This document shows, piece after piece, positions 9,582 through 18,932 of a stretch of DNA of 24,455 bases. The DNA is from Priapulus caudatus (lineage: Eukaryota > Priapulida > Priapulimorpha > Priapulimorphida > Priapulidae), in the NCBI RefSeq assembly GCF_000485595.1, contig NW_014578273.1:18100-42554 (forward strand). Reading direction: 5' to 3'. The notes beneath the pieces are model-generated. The model saw nothing but the letters and a program-made list of their open reading frames with translations, was not told the DNA's origin and did no database searches. Every line of letters begins with the position of its first letter. Position 1 is the first letter of the stretch. The translations under genes were made by a program, and so were the position numbers.

Positions 9582-10130
9582 GTGATGGCTAGAAGCCATC
9601 TTGTTTCGTGAGTAAGAAAATTTGTATTATGTTATACACATGGTCGCCAGATGGGTGTCGTTTCATATTCAACGTTTAGATAGCAATACATACTAGGTGA
9701 TGATGTGGCATCATATAATCTATTTAATTAAGTAGTGAGTCAGATGTATGATAATAATCCGTGTTAATGTATAAAGCATGAGCGCCGAACCAGTTAGAAT
9801 AATTAATGGTTTTGCACGTGTGTGATTGAATTGAAATCTAACTTCTATTTAATATATTTAACATATATATACAATATTAATTGAATGTTAGCAAGTGTTA
9901 ACAAGCGAATTTTGTATTTATCTCACAATCCGGGTAAATTGCCTTCCTTATGCAATGTGAGGGTCTAATTATTACTATTCATCTAAATCGACGAGAATTT
10001 TAATGACATTGTGAATGTACGAAAGCCCAGAAGGCTCATGCGAAATGCGAAATCCGAACATGAAGCAACCAATCAGAGAATGTGTTGGTCTTGACGAACC
10101 GCATGGCCGGTATTAATTACTACAAATACA

Positions 10131-10146
10131 AAGATGGCGGCCATCT
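10131..10146 (+). promoter_or_regulatory. YY1-like motif / ATGGCGGCCAT palindrome
   Basis: AAGATGGCGGC matches the YY1 consensus and is part of the near-palindrome AGATGGCGGCCATCT. It sits exactly where homology between copies A and B ends. No downstream gene is visible, so its function is uncertain. Confidence 0.3.
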
Positions 10147-10490
10147 CGATTACAAACAATGAGGTGTGACGACTAATGGGAAGTCTACTGTACTGTTGTA
10201 GGGCCTACAACGAATATGCACACCTCAAAAAAACCTTTGAGTTCAGTTCGTGTGCACTATAAAATCCAGCCATCGCTCATGATAGCATTATCGCACCTGT
10301 CATTTCACGTTGACTCACCCGCTAAACTCATGTCTACCTGCGATCCCGCGACCCCGGCTCGGGCACGTATAGCCCCAACTGCTGACTATTCTTGTTAAAC
10401 ATCTTCTGCATTTACGACTAAAAAATCCGCTGCAATGATTTGCTTATAGAGTGTGCGTATATGCGTGCGTTCCCTATGCTTTCTTTAAAC
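10147..10490. other. Non-coding, nothing recognised
   Basis: A 60-codon ATG frame at 10216-10398 has no recognisable domain. Otherwise nothing was seen. Confidence 0.4.
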
Positions 10491-10495
10491 GTATG

Positions 10496-10680
10496 TGCGC
10501 GCGCGCGTGCGTGCGTGCGTGCCTACATGCGTTCGGGCATGCATGAATGTGCCAGCGTACGCGGGTAGGTGCAACTGTGCGTGCGTGCGTGCGTGCGTGC
10601 CTGTCTGCAAGCGTGCCGACATGCGTTCGGGCATGCGTAAATGTGCGTGCGTGCGCGTGGAGGTGCAAGTGTTCGTGCGT
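10496..10680 (+). repeat. GTGC-rich minisatellite with 94-bp duplication
   Basis: GCGTGCGTGC runs surround two copies of ACATGCGTTCGGGCATGC (10525 and 10619), each followed by AATGTG and then GGTGCAA(C/G)TG. Frames on both strands are repeat artefacts. Confidence 0.85.
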
Positions 10681-10689
10681 GGATGGCGT

Positions 10690-11140
10690 GACTACGTATA
10701 CGCTGTCATTTCACCAAGTGGCGAGATAGATAAGGGATGTTTCGCAAAAAAACGAAATTTATAAGCCTACATGTATAGAAACATGTGTCCGCAGCGTGGC
10801 ACGCTTGCAAATATTATTCTTTTCGTCTCGCCCTGAATGGAAAAGCACAGCGACATTTGAACCTTGTTTGTTTTACAACTCTTGCGTTTCTGCGAACCCC
10901 CGTTATCACATCATGTGACTCGTATGTGTACAAGCGCGCACATTTTGTGATTTTTTGCTGCGTCAGGCTGAAATCTTACCATAGAGAAAAGCCAATCAGT
11001 AATCTGAAGTTGATAACGTACACAGTACACAGAGCATTCATGATAACAGCATTCACTTACCTATACATAGTTGTTACATTTTGATTTCTCAGTAGAGTGC
11101 ACGTCACATCGTTACCAACTTGTACTCATACGGTTGAAAC
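10690..11140. other. Non-coding, nothing recognised
   Basis: The longest frame (10785-11084) starts at a non-ATG codon and has no domain. Confidence 0.4.
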
Positions 11141-11147
11141 CAGAAAA

Positions 11148-11350
11148 CTAGAAAGCCAGAGAAGAGATAATAGGAGAATAGAAGAGAAAAGAAGAGGGGA
11201 GACGGAAGAAGAAAAGAGGAGAGACGAGAGGAGAAAAGAGGAGAGACGAGAGGAGAAAAGAGGAGAGACGAGAGGAGAGGAGAATAGAAGAGAGGAGCGG
11301 AGAATAGAAGAGAAGAGACGAGAAGAGAAGAGAAGGAGAGACCAGGAGAG
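11148..11350 (+). repeat. Polypurine (GA-rich) minisatellite, ~22-bp unit
   Basis: Almost pure A/G on the plus strand. The unit GAGACGAGAGGAGAAAAGAG repeats about three times near 11220-11275 and degenerates on both sides. It is triplex-prone, and open frames on both strands are artefacts. Confidence 0.9.
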
Positions 11351-11401
11351 AAACACTGGTAGTATATGCTAAAATCATTCATTTTATTTTCTCTTCTGTT
11401 C

Positions 11402-11734
11402 TTATGTCGATGAAGAAGTTAGTGCTTTTGCTGCTGCTACAATTATATTACTAATGTTAACGCTAAGATAACACTTACGACTAATGTTAATGTTATGAGA
11501 GTAGCGTTGACAGAATCGCATCGCAGCTATGAGAAAATTCACGATAACAAGAACTTCATAATTTGATGACACACGGAAAGATCGAGGCAAGTCCAAATAA
11601 TTCAAAAAGTATGTATCATGTATGATAGGCATTGCTACGTGGACATTTTTAAACGGCAATGAACCATCTGCAATATTTTGCAAGTGCTTTTCTACATTTG
11701 AATGAATTTTACGACGTTTTGTCCAATACGACAT
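11402..11734 (-). CDS. Possible first coding exon of an unidentified protein
   Basis: An ATG at 11734 opens a 110-codon minus-strand frame of ordinary, non-repetitive composition. An in-frame stop lies five codons upstream, so the ATG is a natural start. The N-terminus is basic (MSYWTKRRKIHSNVEKHLQN), then comes a loop with aromatic and proline residues (TYFLNYLDLPRSF) and a hydrophobic segment (VLVIVNFLIAAM, about residues 61-72). A strong donor-like sequence, TTAGTC|GTAAGT, lies at 11479/11478, which would end an 85-codon exon in phase 1. A short Lys/Arg-rich leader of this kind is reminiscent of the N-termini of uncharacterised transposon-derived proteins in invertebrates, but that is an impression, not an identification. 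It could also be chance. Confidence 0.33.
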   Translation of the reverse strand: MSYWTKRRKIHSNVEKHLQNIADGSLPFKNVHVAMPIIHDTYFLNYLDLPRSFRVSSNYEVLVIVNFLIAAMRFCQRYSHNINISRKCYLSVNISNIIVAAAKALTSSST

Positions 11735-11739
11735 AATTC

Positions 11740-12536
11740 GATCAAACTAACTTAGCGCAACTGAAGAGGTACTCTGATATAAAATAAAAATATAATTAAC
11801 GTAGTGTTGGAGGTTAAATGTTTTGAAAAACATGCACGAGCTTATTTTAATATGTAAAATGACAGACCAGACCCTGACCGCTTTTATATCATGCTGATGA
11901 AGATTCTGTCAATACTGTCAGTTCAGGAGTGTCAGTTTGTTCTGTTCTGTCAGTTCAGTCAGTTCTGTCCATCTTAGGGGGTGATTAGGCAGAGGCCTAT
12001 AGACATAGACTAGATTATATACGTAATCTGGTAATAGACAGCATATTATACAGTAATCAGTACATACGTCTGCCTATACACATTCACAGATACTACCACT
12101 ATAGAAATCTACTACACAAATTCACAATGACAATGTATGCCAGCCAGTAGCTCTAGTACTATAGCCCGCGTACAGTTGCCGCAGACATAGACAGTGTAAT
12201 AAACACATTATACACTACGTCGTCGACCAGAAATGCCCGTCGAGAACCCCCCCCCCCTACTCCACCACCTACAGTGCTCTAACAACGCAGCCAAATGAAC
12301 TAGGGAGCGGTCTCTCTTGTATCCAGCAAAATAATACACTGGGTACACATAATGGGCATGTCAGTGTATTGTATAAGGTATTATAGAAATTGTTGATAAA
12401 TTTCTGGATCGATCGGCTAAGTTAAAAAGACCCTGACCTCACGCTCATATATCTCATTGCCAGAGATGTGTAGGTACTGTGATGATCTCACTTATTTTAC
12501 TCCTGTAAAATCTAAGAAAGTTTACCAAAACCGAAT
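11740..12536. other. Non-coding with one CTAG motif copy
   Basis: Contains TCAGTTC/TCTGTTC short repeats at 11925-11970, a C9 run near 12250, and an exact copy of the 20-bp motif at 12148-12167. No gene was seen. Confidence 0.5.
12148..12167 (+). repeat. Second exact copy of TAGCTCTAGTACTATAGCCC
   Basis: Identical over 20 bases to 913-932, without the downstream hairpin arm seen there. Confidence 0.8.
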
Positions 12537-12719
12537 TTGTGTGTACATTCATGCACATTTGCGTGCGTGCGTGCGTGCGCGCATGTGTGTGCGTGCGTAC
12601 GCGAGCATGTGTGTGCTCGTGCGCGCGTGCATGGGCATGTGTACGTGTGTATGTGGGTGTCAACGTGTGTGTACGTTCGTGTGTGTGTGCGCGCGTGTGC
12701 ATGCATGCATGTGTGCGCA

Positions 12720-12766
<47 letters not shown>

Positions 12767-12815
12767 ATATATATAGTGTGTGTGTGTGTGTGTGTGTTGT
12801 GTGTGTGTGTTGTGT

Positions 12816-12848
<33 letters not shown>

Positions 12849-12905
12849 ATATAATATATACATATATATATATATCATATATATATATATACTTATTATA
12901 TATAT

Positions 12906-12974
<69 letters not shown>

Positions 12975-13070
12975 TATGGCGTGGCGTGCGTGGCGGTGTG
13001 GTGGTGTGTGCATGTGTGTGCGCGTGCGTGCGCTCGTGGTGTGTGTGTGTGGGGGAGGCGTGCTTTGTGT
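12537..13070. repeat. (TG)n / (TA)n / GTGC microsatellite complex
   Basis: Successive blocks are GTGC/GCGC (12555-12720), TG (12725-12765), TATATATA, TG (12776-12846), a TA-rich block (12847-12906), a perfect TG run (12907-12964) and degenerate GTGC/GGTG. It is nearly continuous alternating purine-pyrimidine, so Z-DNA-prone. Frames of 180-205 codons here are spurious. Confidence 0.95.
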
Positions 13071-13290
13071 GTGAACGCATTGATATATGCTAGTGCTCCA
13101 TGAAACGTTACCTAGTGATAGCACATAGCCACAGGCAACTTGGAACGCTTCAATCACAAAATGCGAGATGTAGGCCTATATTTGCTACCGAGGTCTCAGT
13201 GTTTATATGTATTCTCTATCGACTAATAATTCTACGTAAATGTGGTTTAAACGCTCCTCTGCGACACAGACTTTTGTATTCAAAATGCAA

Positions 13291-13629
13291 NNNNNNNNNN
13301 NNNNNNNNNNNNNNNNNNNNNNNNNNNNNNNNNNNNNNNNNNNNNNNNNNNNNNNNNNNNNNNNNNNNNNNNNNNNNNNNNNNNNNNNNNNNNNNNNNNN
13401 NNNNNNNNNNNNNNNNNNNNNNNNNNNNNNNNNNNNNNNNNNNNNNNNNNNNNNNNNNNNNNNNNNNNNNNNNNNNNNNNNNNNNNNNNNNNNNNNNNNN
13501 NNNNNNNNNNNNNNNNNNNNNNNNNNNNNNNNNNNNNNNNNNNNNNNNNNNNNNNNNNNNNNNNNNNNNNNNNNNNNNNNNNNNNNNNNNNNNNNNNNNN
13601 NNNNNNNNNNNNNNNNNNNNNNNNNNNNN
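13291..13629. other. Assembly gap (339 N)
   Basis: Unknown bases. Frames crossing it are meaningless. Confidence 1.
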
Positions 13630-13668
13630 TCAGGAGTCTATCAATATCAATTATTGATAGACTCCTGA
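13630..13668. repeat. Perfect hairpin at the gap edge
   Basis: TCAGGAGTCTATCAAT (13630-13645) pairs perfectly with 13653-13668 around a 7-nt AT-rich loop. Its outer arm starts on the first base after the gap. Confidence 0.85.
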
Positions 13669-14520
13669 TTCTGCGGATAGACTAGCTTTCTGTGCGTTTT
13701 GCACTGGCGGGCGTGCGGTGAAAATGCGTGCGGTCTGTTTCTCACTCCATTATATATTGCATGGTAGGTATGTGCCGCGGGAGAGACCTCTATTTTCAAC
13801 GCCAAACTTCTGTTCCAGTGCATCACAAGTTTAGTTACCATGCAGATCATTCATTTTTGCCGTTCAGGAGACCCTAGACGATTGGCAGCCCAGATCCGCG
13901 ACGCCGCCTAGCGGCAACACTAAATCAAACTCGCTGCACTGTTTCGAACACTTTACTCAGTTCCCTTTAGGTAGAGGATAAAGCCCTATAATCGCTCAAT
14001 TGAGCAGTTGTGACGATTCCACAACCCTTTTCACTACGCACGTAGGTAGAGATTTTATACAAATGGTGGTAATTGTTGGTTTGCTGCTCGGCGCGCGTCG
14101 TTTTTCTGTAGAAAACGAGTTTACCATTTTTGCTGTTTCATGCCCTGACATTATTTTACAACTTATGGCGTCCCATAGATGGCGCAACGAATCCATGTAC
14201 ATAGCATTTTCAAGTGGTTTCTCTACGCAACGCTCGGCTCACTCAGCTAGACTGCCGCCCGGTGGACAGTTGCACATGCTAGCGTAACTCACTTGAGTGT
14301 AGCCAACGATAGTTGGCTGAGTGGTACCAGTCTAGCCCTGCAATCGCCACTGCCGCTTCAACTTCTCGTATCCATCTTGAAGAGACCAATGTGATGTTCT
14401 CATGTTTCCGATTATGTTCGTTTCAAAGTAATATAATTATTTTTGGGTGCAGATGTCATGTTAGCCATTGTAGTCACGTGAGCAAAAAGTCAAAAGCAAC
14501 AGTACATTTGAAGTTTGGAG
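13669..14520. other. Moderately GC-rich stretch without a supportable gene
   Basis: An open frame at 14000-14287 starts on TTG and has no domain. CCGCCTAGCGGCA (near 13901) and CCCATAGATGGCGC (14172-14185) resemble insulator-type or transposon-end motifs. A tRNA A-box-like TGGCTGAGTGGT (14312-14323) lacks a matching B box. Confidence 0.4.
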
Positions 14521-14711
14521 GATTTTTACAATATATATATATATATGATAACTATTACATTTCTATAAGTATTATAGCTCATATAATAAGCAGGAGATAT
14601 CAAATAATTATGTTACAATCTATTTTTAGCATTTTCAGTTGACAACTTATTTCTATATTCACTATCTCTCCCCTGCGACCTACTATATTTGCGTACGACT
14701 TTGCCTGCTCG

Positions 14712-14729
14712 GCCGGCAGCTCTGCCGGC
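14712..14729. repeat. GC hairpin GCCGGCAG-CT-CTGCCGGC
   Basis: Perfect 8-bp stem with a 2-nt spacer, in otherwise unremarkable sequence. Confidence 0.6.
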
Positions 14730-14914
14730 TATAACATAGAGTCAGACTCCTACCTGCTCGACAGTTCGGTACAAGGATAGAGAGCATGGCGACACGTACA
14801 CTGTTTACTTGACTACACAAGAAATTGTGTTTACACAGGTCTTCACTCAGGGTCATACAATTCTATGCACACCTACGAATACTTGTATTACTACAAGTAC
14901 ATGTTACAATAATT

Positions 14915-15045
14915 ACTAGTACTACTACTACTACTACTACTAGCTAGCCTACTACTATATAGGGCCTAGTACTAGAGCTACTACTACTAGTACTAATACT
15001 ATATATGTATAGTACTACTACAGCTAGTACTACTACTAGCTCCAA
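14915..15045. repeat. ACT/CTAG-rich repeat cluster
   Basis: (ACT)n runs and GTAC/CTAG palindromes, with an inverted near-copy of the 20-bp motif (GGGCCTAGTACTAGAGCTA at 14962-14980). Confidence 0.8.
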
Positions 15046-15082
15046 GAAACGGTCTTTGTTAGGGTTAGAATAGCCCTATACT

Positions 15083-15225
15083 ACGTGCGTACGTATACAT
15101 GTATGAAAGCACGCAGTCACACACCGACGCACGTACGTACGCACGCAGGCCGGCACAGACATTTGTATGGGTGCATGTATGTGTTTGTATGTGTGTCTGC
15201 GTCGCTGAGTGCGTGCGTCAGTGTC
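15083..15225. repeat. GTAC / GTGC / TGTA degenerate microsatellite
   Basis: ACGTACGTACGCACGCA and GTATGTGTGTCTGCGTC type repeats. No gene was seen. Confidence 0.75.
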
Positions 15226-15299
15226 TTTAAAATGTTCATTAGGAACAATTTTTCAGAAGTCACAAAAATCCGTTTCCTCAACAAAATTATGTTTTAGCC

Positions 15300-16350
15300 T
15301 GGCCAGAAGTCATGGCGTAACATAAGTATGTCATGTAACACGCACAATTCACAGATAATATCAGGAGCTATTGACCTATTGACAATATTTGTGATTATTA
15401 TCTGCTCATTGTTTGTATATAGGTCACATTTCTATTTACATGAATAGAGGCGTAGTTATTTCCTGATGTATATTTCTAAAAAACCAGCTTATGTATCCGC
15501 TGCATCTGCGCCCTCGTTTACATGAAGGCCGCTGACGCATAATAAAATACAATTCATAATATACTTATCACAAAAACAGTTTCGAAGTAGAAGGTGTTGG
15601 ACACTTTTATTGTATTTTCATTGAACTTGCAAAGAAGCCAGCAGCTCATGCCAGCCTGAGCTCTTTTCATTGTATTCCGGGTAAATTCGACTTGTTCGCT
15701 GCGCAGCTATTGCGATCCGTGCGCCAGGCCTATGCATCGGCGTAGGTCCATAGCTGCCAGCGCCTGCACATTACGTGTCGATCAGCGACGTTCCGCGTCG
15801 CGTGGCCTTGCTGCGGAACTCGTGCAAGATCTGCGCTCAGCGCTTTCGGATCAACCATTCGCTTTCGGCACACGGCCTTCCTAGTATTTCCGTCTCATCT
15901 GGATTTTAACATTTCCTTCCAGTGCATCAGAATACGTTTTAAAGGCCGGGCCGTGTAGCAGGCTATATTAGACAAAATATAATGGAAAACATCAGCCAGT
16001 TCCAGAGATATTTCAGAGCATGCCAGAGCACATTCAACAAACTCTCACTTCCGAGCCCCCATTTTTGACTCGCAGTTCGGAGCCATACGCTACTATAATG
16101 CTGGGGTTTGCGTACCCCCCCCCCCGGGTGAAGGGGGATTGCGCGGTGAAGCCTGACCACAGGCACGTGGGAGGTTTCAACTCACACACTCTCACATGCC
16201 CCTAAATAAATCACGAAATCTATTTTTTATTGAGACGTCTCTATGTGCCTGTGCGTCTGACATGCACATGTCTGCACATGGCACCAGGGTAGCAACCGCG
16301 TGTAGGCAGGGGTTTAGAAATATAATCGGCATCGTTTGGCCACACTAACC
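15300..16350. other. Mixed-composition non-coding stretch
   Basis: Includes a GC-richer CpG-containing segment (about 15690-15860), a C11 run (16117-16127) and two short frames near 15963-16205 with no recognised product. Neither has strong splice support. Confidence 0.4.
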
Positions 16351-16403
16351 AATGACGTATTACGCAAGAGCCACACGTTTATTGACATTATTGTTTGTTT
16401 CAG

Positions 16404-16558
16404 ATAAAGTAGTTTTCACGAACGTTTACGCGCTGAACTGCTGGAGTTTGTTTCCGCCCTGCCATGCTCCTGGGAAATTACCAGTGCATCAGTTGCAGAC
16501 TGCACCAGATCCTGCAACTTATATGTTAGCCATATGTTGCCTGATGTCTTTTGCAGAA
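16404..16558 (+). CDS. Weak candidate internal exon
   Basis: A good acceptor (TTATTGTTTGTTTCAG, ending 16403) and a donor (TTGCAGAA|GTAAGC at 16558/16559) bracket a 155-nt segment. It is open in the frame reading KVVFTNVYALNCWSLFPPCH and onward. A second frame in the same segment (HERLRAELLEFVSALPC...) is also open if an alternative AG at 16411-16412 is used. No domain is recognised in either, and no partner exon is visible. The case rests on splice-site quality only. Confidence 0.22.
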
Positions 16559-16581
16559 GTAAGCTAACCCAGATAACTTCA

Positions 16582-16659
16582 TAGCTCCTAGTACGAGCGC
16601 CGCGTTACAGCTTGCCCCGCAGGCCTTACGCGGGCCTATTGTCACTACTACTAGAGCTA
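16582..16659. repeat. Short inverted element with TAGCTC..CTAGTA ends
   Basis: TAGCTCCTAGTAC at 16582-16594 and CTACTACTAGAGCTA ending at 16659 are inverted versions of the recurring motif. They enclose a GC-rich core with CCCGCAGGCCTTACGCGGGC. Confidence 0.5.
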
Positions 16660-16779
16660 AGTAACTTCATTACTAGGTAGAGTTCAAAGCGGACCTCCTA
16701 AACGCGGAGATGACTCGAAATGATCGGTCGCCCTAAACTTCGAACATGACCGCGAAATAACTCAACATCTCAGCACATA

Positions 16780-16885
16780 AAATTTAATAAATTAATTTTT
16801 ATTAAATTAAAGTTAAATTGTTTTTTTAAATTATGCTTACAATGGTAAATGAAATGCCCTACTTAATTTAAATTAATTAATTAAA
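16780..16885. repeat. AT-rich palindromic stretch
   Basis: TTTAATAAATTAATTTTTATTAAA and AATTTAAATTAATTAATTAAA-type imperfect inverted repeats. Simple low-complexity DNA. Confidence 0.6.
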
Positions 16886-16924
16886 GTGTGCCGCCAAATC
16901 TTACGAAATGTTAAGGCGAAATGA

Positions 16925-17060
16925 GAGTCTCTCCCCCCTCCTCTCTCCCTCTTTCTTCGTATCTTCAAGCTCTGCTCTCTCTCTTTCTCTCTCTCCGGGT
17001 CTCTCTCTGCTCCTCTCTCTCTCTCTCTTCGTCATCCCTCTCTTTGTCTCCTTCTCTTGT
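16925..17060 (+). repeat. (CT)n-rich tract
   Basis: CTCTCTCCCTCTTTCTTCG-type pyrimidine-rich sequence. The 171-codon plus-strand frame through it is low complexity. Confidence 0.85.
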
Positions 17061-17187
17061 GTTGTTGACTACCTCTGTGTCTCGTCTCTGTCCTCCGACC
17101 CTACACTGCCACCGACTTTGAGATCGTGGATCCGGGTACGTGCCGGGCGCGTCCTCTCGTCTCCCACATGTGTGTGGCTCTTGTTTC

Positions 17188-17338
17188 GCTGTGTGTGTGT
17201 GTGTGTGTGTATTATGTGTCTTGTGGTGGTGTTTACTGTGGTTGTGTGTGTATGTGGTGTGTGTGTAGTGATGTGTGGTGTGTGTGTGTGTGTGCTTGTG
17301 TGTGTGTGTGTGTGGGGGTGGTGTGTGTGTGTGGGATG
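17188..17338 (+). repeat. (TG)n degenerate microsatellite
   Basis: TG runs broken by GGTG and GTAGTG. No gene. Confidence 0.9.
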
Positions 17339-17370
17339 TTATAAGAATATAAATTGCTACAGACTTTATT

Positions 17371-17560
17371 ACATTTCGCGGTTTAGGCCGTCATCTCGCG
17401 GCTTAGGCCGTCATCTCGCGTAATTTCACGTAATTTCGCGTAATTTTGCGTAATTTCGCGACATTTCGCGACATATCGCGTCATTTAAGTAATTAATTTA
17501 GCATTTTTATTTAATTATGTATGATGATTTTGAGTCATTTCGCGTCATTTCGCGGTTTAG
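17371..17560 (+). repeat. 10-bp minisatellite with phased CGCG (TAATTTCGCG family)
   Basis: Twelve consecutive 10-bp units (17371-17490) keep exact register: ACATTTCGCG, TCATCTCGCG, TAATTTCGCG and (G/C)TTAGGCCG variants. After a 44-bp AT-rich interruption two more TCATTTCGCG units follow (17535-17554), then CGGTTTAG again. Confidence 0.93.
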
Positions 17561-18003
17561 TAGGCCCCGTTCAAAGCATTGTTTAGACTACAACTACAAG
17601 TACTAGCTCTATCGTCGATGTAGCTCTAGAAGCCACTGTTTGTCACCATTGCTACGCGCGAAAATTTCCCGTGATGTTCCTGTGCTACGGCCCTCAAATG
17701 TATCTGCGTATTTGCACGCGGCATTTACGCACTGATACTACTTGCTCTCCGCAGTAAATTACCTGCAAATCCGTTGATATTCGTCGGTTTTTCCGAAAGT
17801 CATCAATGAAATAAGAATGAAACAGTTTGTCATTGCTGTTCACTGTTGCCTACTGCCCTCTCGCGGCCATGTGGTGATGTATATCAATGAATTTTGCACA
17901 GGGGAGAAATAGTGATTCGCTAGGGGACGGCTGTGATTGGCGAATTTTGCCTCTTATTTATTTTATTTATTATTTTTTTTGGCTAATTTTGTTTTATTTT
18001 AGA
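17561..18003. other. Non-coding stretch with motif fragments
   Basis: Two partial copies of TAGCTCTA (near 17604 and at 17621-17630) and CTGCCCTCTCGCGG (17853-17866), which resembles a CTCF-type core in reverse. No gene was seen. Confidence 0.4.
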
Positions 18004-18087
18004 ATTAGGGATAGGGTTAGGATTACGGTTGGGGCTAGGGTTAGGGTTAGGGTTAGGATTACGGTTAGGGTTAGGGTTAGGGTTAAT
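18004..18087 (+). repeat. Interstitial telomere-like (TTAGGG)n tract
   Basis: About 14 hexamers of TTAGGG in near-perfect register, with variants TTACGG, TTGGGG and GCTAGG. The block TTAGGATTACGGTT occurs twice. TTAGGG telomeres are typical of most metazoans except arthropods (TTAGG) and nematodes (TTAGGC). Confidence 0.92.
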
Positions 18088-18131
18088 TAATTTCAATATA
18101 CACAACTTATTTATACTAATAATGCGCCATG

Positions 18132-18200
18132 CAGAGAGACCGGGTACAAGATGGTGTTGCGCAAAAGATGCGTTGTTCCCCGACCGCCGAGAGTGGTTAA
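18132..18200 (+). repeat. Dispersed repeat fragment, related to 21070-21130
   Basis: GAGAGACCGGGTAC ... TTGCGCAAAAGATGCGTTGTTCC ... CGACCGCCGAG aligns with 21072 onward at roughly 75-80% over about 60 bp by eye. The downstream GAGTGGTTAAGCCGC looks like a tRNA A box, but no B box follows. Confidence 0.45.
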
Positions 18201-18317
18201 GCCGCGCACTTCCACGGGCCGCAGGAGGGCGGGCGCGCGAATCTGTAAAGCAGGCAGCGTAAGATCGCGCAGTTTTCGTCAGACGTACACCGGCTTCACT
18301 ACGGCGGCCTTGGGGGA

Positions 18318-18632
18318 GGGCATTTTCTGCTGCTGCTGCTTTGCTGCTCCAGGGGCGGGCTGCAGCAGAGACCAGTAATTGGTGCTGCTGCTGGTTTGCT
18401 GCTGCATGAGCGTGCTGCAGCAGGGGCGAGTATTTGTTGCTGCTGCTGCTGCTTTGGTGCTGCATGGGCCAGTATTTCTTGCTGCTGCTGCTTTGCTGCT
18501 GCATGGGCGCGCTGCAGCAGGGGACAGTATTACTTGCTGCTGCTGCTGCTGCTGCTGCTGCTACATGGGCCAGTATTTCTTGCTGCCGCTGCTTTGCTGC
18601 TGCATGGGGGCGCTGCAGCAGGGGCCAGTATG
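18318..18632 (+). repeat. Composite CTG-trinucleotide minisatellite
   Basis: Six units of about 42-57 bp. Each has a (TGC)n head, then TTTGCTGCTGCATGGGC, then (in four of six) GCGCTGCAGCAGGGG, then CAGTATT. (TGC) expansion varies by unit, with up to about nine in the fifth. Several frames are open on both strands, giving poly-Cys, poly-Leu/Ala or poly-Ser/Gln products. This is a property of the repeat, not evidence for a protein. Confidence 0.93.
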
Positions 18633-18741
18633 TACGTGCGCCTGGTTTGTAATTACAAAATACACAATGTTCACAAGGTCAGTGCAAGGCAAAACATTGA
18701 ATCTTTATTACGGTGTTCGTGCTTAAAACAATACCTGTCAG

Positions 18742-18932
18742 TGTGTAGCCTATTAAGCCAGCGTGCAACCCAGGGTGCACTAAAAGGTAACCTCTGGCTA
18801 GACTGCTTCGCGGCTGCACTGTTTGTCGCAGAACGTGTACATTGTCTAGCAGAGCGTGAGGCCGGGTACCAGTCTGCCCTTTGGGAAAAACTATATGGTG
18901 GCTTGCTGCGAGCCGCAGTAGATAATCGATAA
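18742..18932 (+). CDS. Candidate 3'-terminal coding exon, product unknown
   Basis: Downstream of the CTG array the open frame changes to ordinary composition and reads CSLLSQRATQGALKGNLWLD, then an amphipathic segment (CFAAALFVAERVHCLAEREA, then GYQSALWEKLYGGLLRAAVD) to a TAA at 18930-18932. It has mixed codon use, two Trp and no low complexity. A possible acceptor, ATACCTGTCAG, ends at 18741. AATAAA signals follow at about 19015 and 19192, the latter with a GT-rich downstream region. I do not recognise the family. The alternative is that it is a chance extension of the repeat frame. Confidence 0.3.

Larger units (their letters stand above)
7125..10133 (+). repeat. Repeat unit copy B, interrupted by a transposon at 7713-9574
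   Basis: The left part (7125-7712) and right part (9575-10133) together match copy A from end to end. The break falls at GCTGAAG, which is duplicated on both sides of the insertion. A (TA)n expansion is present at about 7263-7310. Confidence 0.9.

Noticed and set aside
12454-13157. Frames of up to 205 codons, Cys/Val-rich or His/Thr-rich
   Set aside because: Translations of (TG)n and (TA)n repeats; no domain and no codon signal.
14000-14287. 95-codon plus-strand frame
   Set aside because: TTG start, no domain, no conserved motif or convincing splice sites.
14305-14375. tRNA-like A box TGGCTGAGTGGT
   Set aside because: No GGTTCGANNCC-type B box at the right distance and no acceptor-stem pairing seen.
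18185-18262. tRNA-Ser/Leu-like GAGTGGTTAAG
   Set aside because: No B box or cloverleaf; treated as part of a dispersed repeat fragment.
18396-18640. Poly-Cys/Leu/Ala frame through the CTG array
   Set aside because: Several frames are open here on both strands, as expected for a trinucleotide repeat; only the sequence after 18742 was kept as a weak candidate.
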